Assembly: GCF_943734655.1 (NCBI RefSeq) | Contig: NC_071353.1 | Span: 80,614,909 to 80,678,908, forward strand | DNA: 64,000 nucleotides | From: Sabethes cyaneus | Taxonomy: Eukaryota > Arthropoda > Insecta > Diptera > Culicidae | Reading direction: 5' to 3' | In this document: one piece after another, positions 23,244-33,560 of the stretch | How positions within the stretch are numbered: position 1 is the stretch's first letter | Layout: every line of letters starts with the position of its first letter | Program-made: the position numbers and the translations under genes | Notes under the pieces: generated by a model | Database searches by the model: none | Seen by the model: the letters and a program-made list of their open reading frames with translations, nothing else | What the model was told of the DNA's origin: nothing

Positions 23244-23288
23244 ACATTACTCAAATCGTCGAACTATATCGATTGGTACACGCAGAAA
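23244..23288 (+). repeat. CA-family tail fragment
   Basis: AAATCGTCGAACTATATCGATTGG matches the tail that follows the CA tract at 45630-45660. The rest of the tail is replaced by other sequence from 23289 on. Confidence 0.6.
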
Positions 23289-23313
23289 AATAAATTGTAA
23301 ATGCAAAAGAATT
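23289..23313 (+). repeat. 25-bp direct repeat, left copy
   Basis: The 25 bases ending GTAAATGCAAAAGAATT are repeated exactly at 25549-25573, bounding 2.2 kb. The arrangement is that of a long target-site duplication around an insertion. Confidence 0.8.
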
Positions 23314-24122
23314 AGCATTAGTATATGCGGTTGCACACATCGTAGGTGGCTATATAATCACATTATATACCTGGCTACGTCCGAACAACCGCAGGGGAAA
23401 TGGGTAGGAATGTTAGTGTAATATCTACTTTAGAAAGTGCAGGGAACCCATACTACTTTCATAGATGTTACACGAAAATGAAGGGTATCGTGTTAGTAGG
23501 GCAGGTAAACCGTAAGGATCTTTTGTATTTGGTGATAAATTATATTAGAAAATATTATAAAATATTCAAATATTCACATTTACTCCACATCTCACACAGA
23601 TGAAGTCGAATTAAAATCGACACTACCGACCAATCAAATACCGGCCGAACAGCCATGATCAATAATAAAGTTAGTTGAAAAATAACAGCTCGAACTCTCA
23701 ATTCGAACTCGTTATCAATTTGAATGTAAACGAGTTCTGAACGAGATGTAAATGTGAGTTGGATACCTGCTCGTCATTGTGTTGGCGAGAGCGAAACGAG
23801 GACAAACGTGTCACCACAGAACTGAAGTGGAAGTCCGAACGATTCGGCGATCAAAACTGGTGACAGAGTCTTTTTTGTTTTTATTTTTCTTTCGGAAGGT
23901 TTTCGTATAGAAACGAATAACAGCAATATAAGCAGAACGCTCGTTGCCAATCGCATAGCAGCTTTCATATGCTTTCATGTGCATTCGTAAGTGTTCGGGT
24001 GTTTTCGTGGAAAAAGTGACTCGCCACCACCACGTTCGCTAGTATCTGTAGAAAGTAGCATGTACGTGTTTGGATTTTAACTTCCACTTCTGTTTTGTGG
24101 TGTCACAATGAAAAACTACACT
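23314..24122. other. gene-free part of the 2.2-kb insert
   Basis: AT-rich first part, then a GC-richer stretch at 23740-24060. One minus-strand open frame (23774-23968) is discussed separately. No transposase or RT motif. Confidence 0.4.
23774..23968 (-). CDS. hypothetical 64-residue ORF with hydrophobic N-terminus
   Basis: The predicted protein starts MKAAMRLATSVLLILLLFV, which has the layout of a signal peptide (short basic start, hydrophobic core of about 12 residues). It continues with a basic stretch (RKPSERKIKTKK) and stops. No family was recognised and no paired TATA or splice signal was confirmed. It may be a first exon or a chance frame in the GC-richer part of the insert. Confidence 0.15.
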   Translation of the reverse strand: MKAAMRLATSVLLILLLFVSIRKPSERKIKTKKTLSPVLIAESFGLPLQFCGDTFVLVSLSPTQ

Positions 24123-24126
24123 TTAA

Positions 24127-25028
24127 CCCTCAATTGATCAACCAAAAAAATCAACGCAATCTGATCAACCGGGTACAGGTGTACCCACTTAGTAATACCA
24201 TGACAAAAAGTGCTCTGATTTTTTTCAAATTTTGCATGTTTGTTCGTTTTTTGAAAATTTATCACCTCTATTTTTTATTTGGTGCTTAGCGATCCCCTTT
24301 CCGACTTAGGGTGGTTCCAAAAACCATCACCCTTGCCATGAGACCTTTTCTTAAAAAATCATAACTTTTGATTCACTCGACCGATTTTAATAGTTTTTAC
24401 AGCAAATGAAAGATATGATGATGAGCTTTCAAGAAAAATTGTAACCTAAATGAGCTTTCTGTGAAAAATATTGAATCGAATCCAAAATTTTTGCTTACTT
24501 TTAAAATCATTGAATTATAGTGTTTTCATGTTGTAATACCTAAAAAGATCCCAGTTTTTATATTTCCTTCTGAAAGTCTGAGTTTTTTTACATACAATAT
24601 CAAAATTTGAGAAACGTATCTTTTTTTGTTTTGGAGATACAAATTTCTTAAAAATAGCTTCAATTATTTTTAGGACCACCCTAACTCGTTAGGGGGTACA
24701 CTAAGCGCTAAATAAAAAAAATGTGATATAAAATTTCAAGAAATCAAACAAGTACACAAAGTTTGAACTAAATCGGATCACTCTTTATAGTGGAATTGCT
24801 AAGTGGGTACACCTGTACCCGGTTGATCAAAATCGGGATATTAGAGTTTGACGGTCCAAAACTCAAAAATTTTTTTCAACATGTTTCTAAATAAATGATT
24901 GAATTTATTCAAATTCGTCTAAATAACGAGGAACAGGAGCCTTTAGGCATTATTTCAAAAAGAACATGGCGAAATCGGAGCATGAAATATGAAAAGGGTA
25001 CAGGTGTACCCGGTTGATCAATTGAGGG
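24127..25028. mobile_element. piggyBac-like foldback MITE, 902 bp
   Basis: TTAA is present at 24123-24126 and 25029-25032. Inside these the ends are perfect inverted repeats, CCCTCAATTGATCAACC and its inverse. Insertion at TTAA with CCC-beginning termini is the hallmark of the piggyBac superfamily. Further inverted blocks lie inside: GGTACAGGTGTACCC, a palindrome, at about 24172, 24810 and 25000, and TAGCG/CGCTTAG plus GGGTGGT blocks around 24290-24325 and 24660-24715. The element could therefore fold into a long hairpin. No transposase. Confidence 0.88.
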
Positions 25029-25032
25029 TTAA

Positions 25033-25548
25033 CCATTTGGGTCATCTGACTTTTCCCCATCCCCGTATCTCTCTCGCCATGACGAGTCTGTGTATAATCC
25101 TCTCCCTTCCAATCGTTGATATTGGACTATCGATGCGCTCTTCCTCTCCAAAATCCAAAATTCAGGACACGACACATACTCCTGCGTTTAGCGTTGGCCA
25201 ATATATAGAACACTCGCGCAAGTATATAAACTGGTCGGCAGCGCAAACCGCTTTGAGAAACCGAACAGTTGCGACAAAATGATTTTATTCTTGCTAGACA
25301 CACACACACTGGTATGAAACAAAACGCTTCGAGAAATGCAAGCCAGGAGCTAACTCCAAATTTTTTCCCTTCGAATTAAACACTTCACAAATATATTCAC
25401 TAAAGAGGACACCATCTCATAATCTCCGACACTTGCACAACCAATTTCAACGATTTTAGACTTCAAGATTTCGCAGAATTAGAATTTACAATACTACACT
25501 CCTACAACAAAAGCGCGACCGCCCGACCCGACTCCTTCCACAGCAATC
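25033..25548. other. gene-free end of the 2.2-kb insert with a TATA-like motif
   Basis: Less AT-rich than its surroundings. TATATAAA occurs at 25223-25230, followed by a moderately GC-rich region, and CCAATATATAG occurs at 25198. A downstream short frame starting near 25279 is too short to call a gene. Ends at the right copy of the 25-bp direct repeat (25549-25573). Confidence 0.35.
25223..25230 (+). promoter_or_regulatory. possible TATA box
   Basis: TATATAAA in a locally GC-richer context (CGCGCAAG upstream, CTGGTCGGCAGCG downstream). No transcript structure downstream is supported, so this may be coincidental. Confidence 0.2.
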
Positions 25549-25573
25549 AATAAATTGTAAATGCAAAAGAATT
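25549..25573 (+). repeat. 25-bp direct repeat, right copy
   Basis: Exact copy of 23289-23313. Confidence 0.8.
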
Positions 25574-25823
25574 CTGTATAAATTCAACAAAAAATATTGT
25601 TGACTGAATTTTTTTGATTCTAACTATTTGACCTTTCAGTTCTACAATAAGGTTTGTTATTTCGAACAATAGCTAGTTTCTATCAAAGAAAAAATTGTGC
25701 AATCAAAAATAAGTGTTTTTGGGTTTATAAACGATCTTGTAGAAGCAATAAGAGTATGAATTAAGTTTAAACAATATTTTTTTGATTCAAAAATACGATT
25801 CCAGTTGAACTCAACAACAGGTA

Positions 25824-25948
25824 GGGTAACCAACCTATTTTGGACCCCATCAGCTGCTGTATATAATTTGGACACTTACAGCAAAATCAAATGGAAGTGT
25901 CCAAATTATGTACAGCTGCTGATGGGGTCCAAAATACGTTGGTTACCC
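25824..25948. mobile_element. near-perfect hairpin MITE, 125 bp, TA-flanked
   Basis: Begins GGGTAACCAACCTATTTTGG and ends with the inverse (GGTTGGTTACCC type, one or two mismatches). Arms of about 54 bp surround a loop of about 17 nt. TA flanks both sides (25822-25823 and 25949-25950). An RNA copy would form a long near-perfect stem containing the palindromic CAGCTGCTG segment. Confidence 0.88.
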
Positions 25949-25984
25949 TAATTGTTGTTTCAAACTATCAGCATTTTTCTGCAT

Positions 25985-26075
25985 GTATATGTGACTTGGC
26001 CCTTCGGGCCTCGCATGAATTTCGTGTTTTTCGACCAATTTTTAAACCTATGACAAAGGTATAACAAAGGTAAAA
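25985..26075 (+). repeat. CA-family tail fragment
   Basis: TATGTGACTTGGCCCTTCGGGCCTCGC, the TTCGTGTTTTTCGACCAATTTTTAAACC segment and CAAAGGTA follow the same order as 45661-45750. No CA tract precedes it here. Confidence 0.7.
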
Positions 26076-26388
26076 AGGTAGTGAATAATTGGTATGTGAC
26101 AATTGAGTGCTTGACTTTTAGAGTGGTTCTAATCAGTGCTGAAAAATGTGATGGATTGCTTAGTAGCGAGGTGGCGATTGCTTTCAGCTGCTGAAAAACG
26201 TACATTTATACATTTTACATTTTGGACAACAATTTTTAATTCATCATATTTCTTATCGGAAACCCAGCAAATTGTGTTTGTGTGAATTAAATCTATGGTT
26301 AACTGATTTGTGAAAATGTTCGTATCAAGATTTTGAAGATTTTGAAAGATTGAATGAAAGAAGTCAAGAATTTCAAAATATGAATAAA

Positions 26389-26850
26389 AACCCGATTTAA
26401 TCCACCTAGTGGTGAAAGAAACCGTTGTTATATGGTCTTACTTGCTATTTGAGATAGAAATCGACACGTCTTTGGTACATAATTCATAAACATAAACAAA
26501 ATTGGTACACTTTTAAGTATTGATAGATTCTTTTTTCAAGAAATTGCTGAGTAAGGATAAGTAAGTTGTTATTAATCTGAGTAAGTGCAAATAAAAGTAA
26601 GTTGTAAGAGGAAATCTTATTCTTTAACATGTGCATTGCCTAGTAAAGGTTTAGTTGATAGGTTTTTGAACTATGCATAATTTTCTGTACTACCAGTAAT
26701 TTGATTTACATCAATAAAGTTTTCTTGAATAATGTCATGTGTGGACTCATTACTGCGACCAGTATAATTGATCTATTGTAATATCGCTCGGGTGTTTGCT
26801 GTATGACCTGCACTGCATTTCTTTTATCTATAATCACAGAGAACAGATTA
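26389..26850 (+). repeat. dispersed AAAACCCGATTTAATCC repeat, copy 2, and AT-rich spacer
   Basis: The first 80 bp match the repeats at 541 and 35080 (AACCCGATTTAATCCACCTA, GGTGA, then TGAGATAGAAATCGACACG). The remainder is AT-rich without a gene. Confidence 0.5.
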
Positions 26851-27086
26851 ACAGGCTCGAAGGAAGTAATCTAGTACACTTAAGTATAGGAGGGACATTT
26901 GCACTGTCAAAAGGCGTCAGAGGGTAAATATAGAATTTAGCATGAAGGAAGGGTAAATGGAGGGGCCTGAGAATAAACCCATGCTAAAGTCACGACATCG
27001 AATGGATTGATTCTACTAAGATTCGAACCCACGACCACTCGCTTGTCAAAGCAGACTCGATAACCTTGCGGCTACGGAGTCCCCCC
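26850..27086 (-). mobile_element. tRNA-derived SINE, family 2
   Basis: On the minus strand the 5' end reads GACTCCGTAGCCGCAAGGTTA, with an A-box-like TAGCCGCAAGGTTA. About 40 nt on comes GTGGGTTCGAATCTTAG, containing the B box GGTTCGAATC. The acceptor-stem halves do not pair convincingly, and the sequence runs on into a tRNA-unrelated body, so this is a SINE and not a tRNA gene. It differs from SINE family 1. The 3' boundary near 26850 is approximate. Confidence 0.7.
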
Positions 27087-27089
27087 TCT

Positions 27090-27700
27090 TGCTTAACCTT
27101 CGGTTACTCACGCTGTTGTATTTTGTACAACATGTGTAGCTTTTTCAACGCTATTTTGTTATAAAGTAATGAATCGTTGTTTAACTAACGTATATTCTTG
27201 AATAAACTTATTACGAGCAAAATGTCATAATTATTCAATGCGTTAATACTTTAAATTGTTGGGAAAATAGATTAGCATAAACTGCCATCACAGAAACTAA
27301 GCAATCAGCATGTGAGGTGTACCAGAATTTGGCCCCAACTGGAATTTTCTCTTGTTTCTTCGTATGAAAAACTGGTGTATGTATGCAGCAAAACTATCAG
27401 CAAATATAAAAGGTTTAAAATGCATCCGTTTGCTGGTAGTCGAGTAATTCGGAGTCAAAAGTAGGGTATTTTTTATAATCAAAGTTCTACAGTTCCTAAA
27501 CAAGCAAATACCTCTACATACTATAATTAGCAATGTTGTGTATTTTTACTATTTGTACAATTTTGTAGTACATGAAAAAGTCATACAACAATTACAAAAA
27601 GAGGAATAGAGATAGAAAAGCTGATTTTACAAATTCATATACAATAAATAAGATTTTTCTATCGTCGCTGTAGAGATAGAAGGTTACTGCCTTCAGCAAA
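27090..27700. other. AT-rich gene-free interval
   Basis: No coding or structural signal stronger than background was found. The 78-codon minus-strand frame at 27297-27533 has no recognisable motif. Confidence 0.4.
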
Positions 27701-28050
27701 ATTTCTTGTAATAACATGTTCTATAACTTTGCAGAACACATCAATGTGTTATATTGAAACTGAACAAAAATAATTTTTTTATTTCACTTTTAAGGGGGAT
27801 TAATCAAAATTTACATTACACCAAACGATAGAGCTTTCAATTTCAAGAAACTCTTCCAAAGGTTCGATAAACCTAAAACCAAGTTTTCCCAGTCAAAACT
27901 CTACGTTTTTGTTTGTTTTGGGCAATTGTGCGCGCGAGTATGCGTGTTGTAAAAAAGTTGGCGCGAGTGTTCGAGGGTTAATATCTCTTGACCGGCAAGA
28001 CCAATTCTTCTAAAATTTTACATATATTTTTACAGCATTAAAATCTCTAA
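27700..28050 (+). repeat. CA-family body, copy 2, left part
   Basis: Diverged tandem blocks including CTTGACCGGCAAGACCAATTC and TACAGCATTAAAATCTCTAA align with 38520-38590 of copy 3. The block stops at 28050, where the CR1-like element begins, and resumes at about 32209. Confidence 0.6.
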
Positions 28051-28194
28051 TTTTTTTTATTTATTTATTTATTTATTTAAACTTTAATACATGTAGATTA
28101 AGGACGACTCCTTTTCAATCTCTACAATCAGTTTTACCAAAAGTAATTAACTTTACTTAAACTACGGCGCAATGCTATTTTTTCTTTAAATCAT

Positions 28195-31050
28195 TTAGAT
28201 CGTATTCCTTCCAATCATCCAACCAAGACACTCATGACGGAACCTATTTCGAGATCGAATTTCTTTTATAACAACTGGTAGTTGGTTCCACAAAATCGTT
28301 GCCTGTACAATGAAAGCATTACGGTAATGCGATGTATTGAATTGGGGAAGTATAAAATTTCTTGTTCTGGTATTTCTAAACGGTTCGAACTTGTTTGTCA
28401 GATACTGAGGCCCTCGATGGATGATTTTGAACATTGCCAAGTAATACTGTAATTTCAGGAAATCATAGAACGAACAGCCGAAAAGTTTCTTCTGGTAAGG
28501 TACAATTCTTGAATATCTTGAGAGGTTGAAGACCCATCTAATACAGCAGTTAACAGCAATTCTTAGTCTATCCGTAGATGCCATAGATGCATTGGTGGTC
28601 AGCTCCATGCCGTAAGTTATGTGAGGGAGTATTAAAGATTTAAAAAGCCTAATTTTAACGGGAATTGTCAGCATTCCTGCAGTTAATCTTAGGTGACGCA
28701 AACTAGCATACAGTTTTGAACACTGATAATTTATTTGATGGTCCCATTCTAGATTATTTTGAAAAACAACTCCGAGATTAGTTACTTTATCAACATATTC
28801 CAAAGTATCAGAGCCCAAGACAATATTCGGCAAGGATGATGGCCTCTGTTGCCTTGTTATGTACATTACTTTGGTTTTAGACGAGTTGATGGAAAGGAGA
28901 TTACGTTTAGACCAAAGAAAAACTTGTTCTAGGTCTGCATTAATAAGTCTAGTCATATCCAATACAGACATATTAAGAGAACAAATGTATAACTGTACGT
29001 CGTCCGCAAACATATGAACCATACATACTTTAAGTACAGCTGGCAAATCATTAATGAAAAGAGATGATAGTAATGGCCCAAGAACCGATCCCTGGGGTAC
29101 ACCTGACAAGATGTTAATTTGGTCTGAGTGTCTACCTTCAGTTTCAACAACTTGAGTGCGTAGGGAAAGATAGGACTGAATTAGACCAACCGCCTCGCGA
29201 GAAAAGCTGAATTGGCCAGACAACTTTTTCAATAGCTTGACATGCGAGACCCTATCAAAAGCTTTAGAAAAATCAATTTAGAGAATAAATGCTGCACCTT
29301 TATTATCTAAGATCTGGTGGATATCATCATTAACCTTTAAAAGGGCTGTAGTTGTACTATGATTAGGACGAAAACCTGATTGATGCGGATTTATTAAGTC
29401 AAAACTATTCAAAAAAATTTGCATCTGATTTTTGAGAATTTTTTCGAAGGCTTTAGACAAAGAGCATAAGATACTAATCGGTCGAAGATTATTTAAGATA
29501 GTCCCTCTAGAGTTTTTCCGTATTGGAATAACTTTAGAAGCTTTCCAAGCGCTAGGGTATTTTGAAGTTGATATAATTAGATTGAAAACGTAAGTGATGG
29601 GAGAGATCACATACGGTAAGATCATTTTCACTAATCTTAAGGGTACTCCATCTAAACCAACAGCATTAGAAGAAATGGAAAAAATAGCCGTAGAAACTTC
29701 TAGCTCGTTACATGGGTGAAATTTAAATCCATCGTGGTTTGGTGGGAGAACTGGTAAGGCTTCAGTATCACGGGTGAAATTGTCACCGAAATATTTGTTA
29801 ATTTCATCAGCAGAGTTGAGAAACTGTTCGCTATTAACAGAGCTTTTGGAAACATTTAGCTCTTTCAATTTCTTCCAAAGCACTTTACTAGAATCGGTGG
29901 ATCCAAACGTTGAGGAGAGATAGTTAGACTTGGCAGTATTAATGAGATGAGTGACTCGATTACGAAGTCTTTTGAAATTTGAGTGTTCCAATTCGCTTCT
30001 ACTGGTTATCCACTGTCTATACGCCAAATTTCTCGACATCATTGCAGTGTATATTTCAGCATTCATTTGAAAAGTAAAACGTCTTGCACTAACTACTCGC
30101 AAAGGGACAAATTTATCAAAAAATTCATATAATTGTTAGTTCAAATAATCGGTCGCTAAGTCTGGATCGGTTATGCTGTACAAAAAGCTCCAATCAAGCG
30201 AGCTTAATGCATGCTGTAAAACATTGAAATTAATCCGCCCGTATTCTTTAAAAAATTTAGGATGATTTATAGTTTCACGAGAAATATTAACTGAGGAGAA
30301 GATTATGTCATGTTTCGAAAATCCAGGAGCAGCAACTTGATTGAAATTGAGAATGAAATCATCGTTATTTGTTATCAGCAAATCAATTAAGGAACAACCA
30401 CCAGGATAAAAGTGAGTCAGTTCACGATTATAGCAACTAAAACCAAAATTGTCAAGAGCATTACGAAAACGAAACGCTTTCGTACTAGATTTAGTTAAGT
30501 CTGTATTGAAATCTCCCAATAGAATAGTATTGGAATAGCGTAGTGATAACTCAATAAGTTTACATTCTAAAAGATCAGCGCAATCTGTTTTTGGATGACA
30601 GTACAAAACTCCAAGCAGTACTTTCTCATGATTTATCAGCATCTCAACGAAGAGATACTCAGTACGATCGTTAACATTCATTCCTGCAATCAGGTCCGAA
30701 GATGAAACCACCTTACATTTAAGATCAGACTTAAAGTATATACAAACTCCACCACCTCGACTATATCCACGATCATGTCTAATAAAACTGTACCCATCAA
30801 GCGCTATCATATTGTCAGAAATGGAATCCGTTAGCCAAGTTTCTGTCAAACAAATAATATCAACCTTACTGTTTGTAAAACATAGCTTAAATTCCTCAAA
30901 TTTACTCATTTGGCGAGCACATAAACTTTGAATGTTCATGTGGCATATATTCACTTTTTTTCTAAGGGCCACATTCATAACGGCTCGAGGAATTTCCGCA
31001 ATGCTCGCATTCGTACTGGCAATGCTATTAAGATGACTAGCTGACATCAT
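28195..31050 (-). pseudogene. ORF2 (APE endonuclease + RT) of CR1-like copy F, two in-frame stops
   Basis: A single reading frame of about 951 codons runs from ATG at 31050 to the stop at 28195, interrupted only by TAG at 30136-30138 and TAA at 29278-29280. Endonuclease: CHMNIQSLCA, CLTETWLTDS with the catalytic Glu, LLGDFNTD, and FSKHDIIF for the SDH box. RT: NAVGLDGVPLRLVK, LRPISILCSLSKAFEKIL, IDFSKAFDRVSH, SGVPQGSVLGPLLSS and FADDVQLY. The second stop directly precedes IDFSKAFD, which holds the first catalytic Asp. No frameshift was found, so inactivation looks recent. Confidence 0.88.
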
Positions 31051-31525
31051 ATAAAGAAAAATAGAATGAAATGGTCTGGTTATCCAATTGGAAGGAAGTA
31101 ATTACTGAGATAAAAAGCAAAGTCACACTCATCATTTCCACTTTCAAATATATACTAAATATTTACTCTTATCATAGTCGATTGAAGATACCGCGCATAT
31201 ACGCAACAGCGGGACCAAAGACCGCAAATGTAGTAGGCAGCAGTCCACGGGCAGCAACAACAGCATCAACAATAGCAGCAGCAGTAACCATACGTTCACT
31301 CGGCAGTAGCCTTTTCCAATTTAATGACTTTCAGGAAGGAAGAAAACAAGAATATCGAGAGGAACTGATACACGGACAAATTTAGGCAGGAATTAGAGAA
31401 ACTCGGAGGAACGGCAAAAAAAAAGCTTTCAGGAGGGGAATAATCATGGAAGACTGCAGGGATTGATACATGGATATCTTGAGGTAGGACTGAGATAGTT
31501 GCTGGGAAAGGTTAATTCCGTGTAG

Positions 31526-31917
31526 CTTCATAGACTCGTAGTTGATCCAGATCGTTGACAGGTTTTGCAGAGGCATCTCCATTCGGTTTCACATGAACTG
31601 TTCCATCTTTAGTAAAAACGTTCTGCAACAGTCCACTCTTCATCAGTTTCACTGCAGCCCCTTTGAGATGACGGGCAGACTCCGTTAAGTTTTCGTTAAT
31701 AAAAATCCGTTTGTTTACTCATCTCTTACAGCTTTAAATGCAAATTGCAAGCATTGGTAGTTTCAATCTTATGCTCAATCCTCGAATTTCCATCGTCGAT
31801 CAATGTTTTTATTTTTGCAAATAGGTCACCAAACGACTCTACTTGTCCTTCGAAGTGGTCAAGATTATCTCTGGATTGCTTAGTTGTTTTGTTTTTGCTA
31901 CTGATGGCCAATGACAT
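31526..31917 (-). pseudogene. ORF1 remnant of CR1-like copy F
   Basis: Two pieces are visible. 31917-31726 encodes a polar, heptad-like segment (NLDHFEGQVESFGDLFAKI). 31716-31526 encodes the C-terminal block INENLTESARHLKGAAVKLM with a further frame change, homologous to VNENLTVSARAIKRAALKM in copy D. Most of the central ORF1 is deleted relative to copy D. Confidence 0.6.
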
Positions 31918-32208
31918 TGTCGAACGAGTGTCAGTTCTGAATTCGAGCAGATGAATGCAAGCACAAGATGTACGCTAATATGGAGCCAATTGAGTCGGGA
32001 ATTTGCACAAAATTATTCAACGTTTTGCGCTATAAACAGCATCGACAGCAGCGGTATTTTACAATTCATGGATAAAGCGTGACGTCATGTAACGAAAAGA
32101 TGGAACTCAACGTTGCGCACAGCAGAATAACACCGGGAAAAAACTTCAGTTTACTACGACCGGCAAATCACTCACTGGCTCTACTCATTGCTCGAATGAA
32201 CGAATGAA

Positions 32209-32792
32209 CATTTGATGCCAAAATAATTTAAACTAGATAAATTATCTTAGATGAAAACTTTATAAATTATTGTAAATTTTAATGTACTGTATACGATTGC
32301 TCATAACTTTCAAATTAAACGTCTAATCAAAAAACAAAGCAATACTGAACCATTAGGACCTTTCAAATGAGACTAATAGCGCATAAATCGGTTTGACCAT
32401 CTCCGAGAAACAGGCGATAATTATTACCTTATCAAAACAGTTTTTTTAAGCATAGCTTTTAAACTACTTGTTTGTTTTCAATAAAAATTCCTAAACAATT
32501 TAGTTTTAACAAGAGCTTTTATTTGATACTAAGATCGTTGAAATCGGTCGTGTAGTTCCAAAGTAACCCGTGTTACGTAGTTTTCACATTTTTGCTTATA
32601 ACTTTTAAACGAAACGTCGTATCACGAAACAACTCAATAGTGATCTACTAGACAGGTACTATTGTCAAACAAAAGGTGTTCAAACAAAAGTAATAGCGAA
32701 CGATTCGGTTCAGCCATCTCTGAGAAACAGGCGATAGAAAAAATCATTACGTACATACACACACACACATACACATATGGCATACTCTCCTA
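32209..32792 (+). repeat. CA-family body, copy 2, right part, with short CA tract
   Basis: Matches 38600-39115: GCTCATAACTTTCAAATTAAACG, the TTCAAATGAGACTAATAGCGCATAAATCGG segment and CAGCCATCTCTGAGAAACAGGCGA follow the same order. It ends with a short ACACACACACATACACAT at 32757-32775 in place of the several hundred bp of CA found in copies 1 and 3. Beyond it lies R1-like coding sequence. Confidence 0.7.
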
Positions 32793-33560
32793 CACACTTA
32801 GAAAAAAGCACCGAATTCGGTAAAATTTTACCGAAATCTAAACAGCTGAACGTTCAGTAAATTTTTTTATGTTACCAAACGTTACTAAAGATCCGTAAAC
32901 GTCGATATGCACGACCGAAATTTTTACCGAACGTTCAGCTGTTTAGATTTCGGTAAAATTTACCGAACTGTTTAAGTGTGTACTGTGATTTCCGCTCGCT
33001 GCACCGCTTTGCAGTTACTAACCAGAAGCACTTCCGATTTGTGATGCGCTATCTGCAGCTTCACTCCCTGTATTCAATTTTCTATCATTCCGATCGTCTC
33101 AGTGGCCAGCATTCCAACCTCTTCTAGCGCCTCTCCTGCTACCGACAGTACTATGCCGTCCGCAAAATCAACGATCATTGCCCTTTGGGGTAGCTTCAGC
33201 GTTAGCACCCTATTATACATTCCGTTCCAGAGGGTCGGTCCGAGGAAGGAACCTTGAGGAACTCCCGCCGTAATGTTCACCGATCTCTGCTCCGTTGCAG
33301 TCTCGTAGACTAGCACTCTGTTTTGGAAGTAGCTCTTTAGGCTCTTGCACAGGTAGCCAGTGACTCTCATTTTGTGCAGTGACGCGGCGATGGTCTCCCA
33401 GATGGCGCATTTGGTGTGTTGGCATTTTTGACATCAATCGTTTCCACAGCGTAATATCGATCGCCCCATTGTTTCTGTTTGGTCAATTTTTTGGCCTTCT
33501 CCACTAGAGTACGAATGGCATCAACCTTGACCTGCCTTTGCGAAAACTAAATTGCGTTGG
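32774..33560 (-). pseudogene. R1-clade reverse transcriptase fragment
   Basis: Reading from 33560 down: a segment equivalent to the VDAI motif after FRKG, DVKNA (first catalytic Asp), a frameshift near 33430, SYFQNRVLVYET, TAGVPQGSFLGPTLWN, and DFADGIVL. The last replaces the catalytic ADD with ADG. It continues LAHHK-like (QIAHHKSEVLLV) after an in-frame TGA. At EIT-V the sequence is interrupted by the MITE 32793-32980; beyond it the frame resumes as VGEYAI, matching VGDCTI of the intact R1-clade copy. It ends at the short CA tract. Several disablements make it an old copy. Confidence 0.78.
32793..32980. mobile_element. palindromic TA-flanked MITE (family P187), copy 2
   Basis: Ends CACACTTAGAAAAAAG and inverse (CAGTTTAAGTGTG), flanked by TA at 32791-32792 and 32981-32982. 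The interior GATCCGTAAACGTCGAT is shared with 12885-13071. Almost the whole element folds as an inverted repeat. It interrupts an R1-like coding sequence at a TA. Confidence 0.9.

Larger units (their letters stand above)
28051..32208 (-). mobile_element. CR1-like non-LTR retrotransposon, copy F, inserted in a CA-family copy
   Basis: The 3' end is (AAAT)n on the minus strand (28051-28080 read as TTTATTTATTT). ORF2 occupies 31050-28195, ORF1 remnants 31917-31526, and a 5' region of low AT bias extends to about 32208. On the left the CA-family body breaks after ATCTCTAA, and on the right it resumes with ATTTGATGCCAAAATAATT; in copy 3 these two points are adjacent. The element is thus about 4.15 kb, with a deletion in ORF1 but apparently a complete 5' end. 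Confidence 0.82.

Noticed and set aside
27020..27086. Functional tRNA gene
   Set aside because: A and B boxes are present but the stems do not pair well and the sequence continues into a SINE body.
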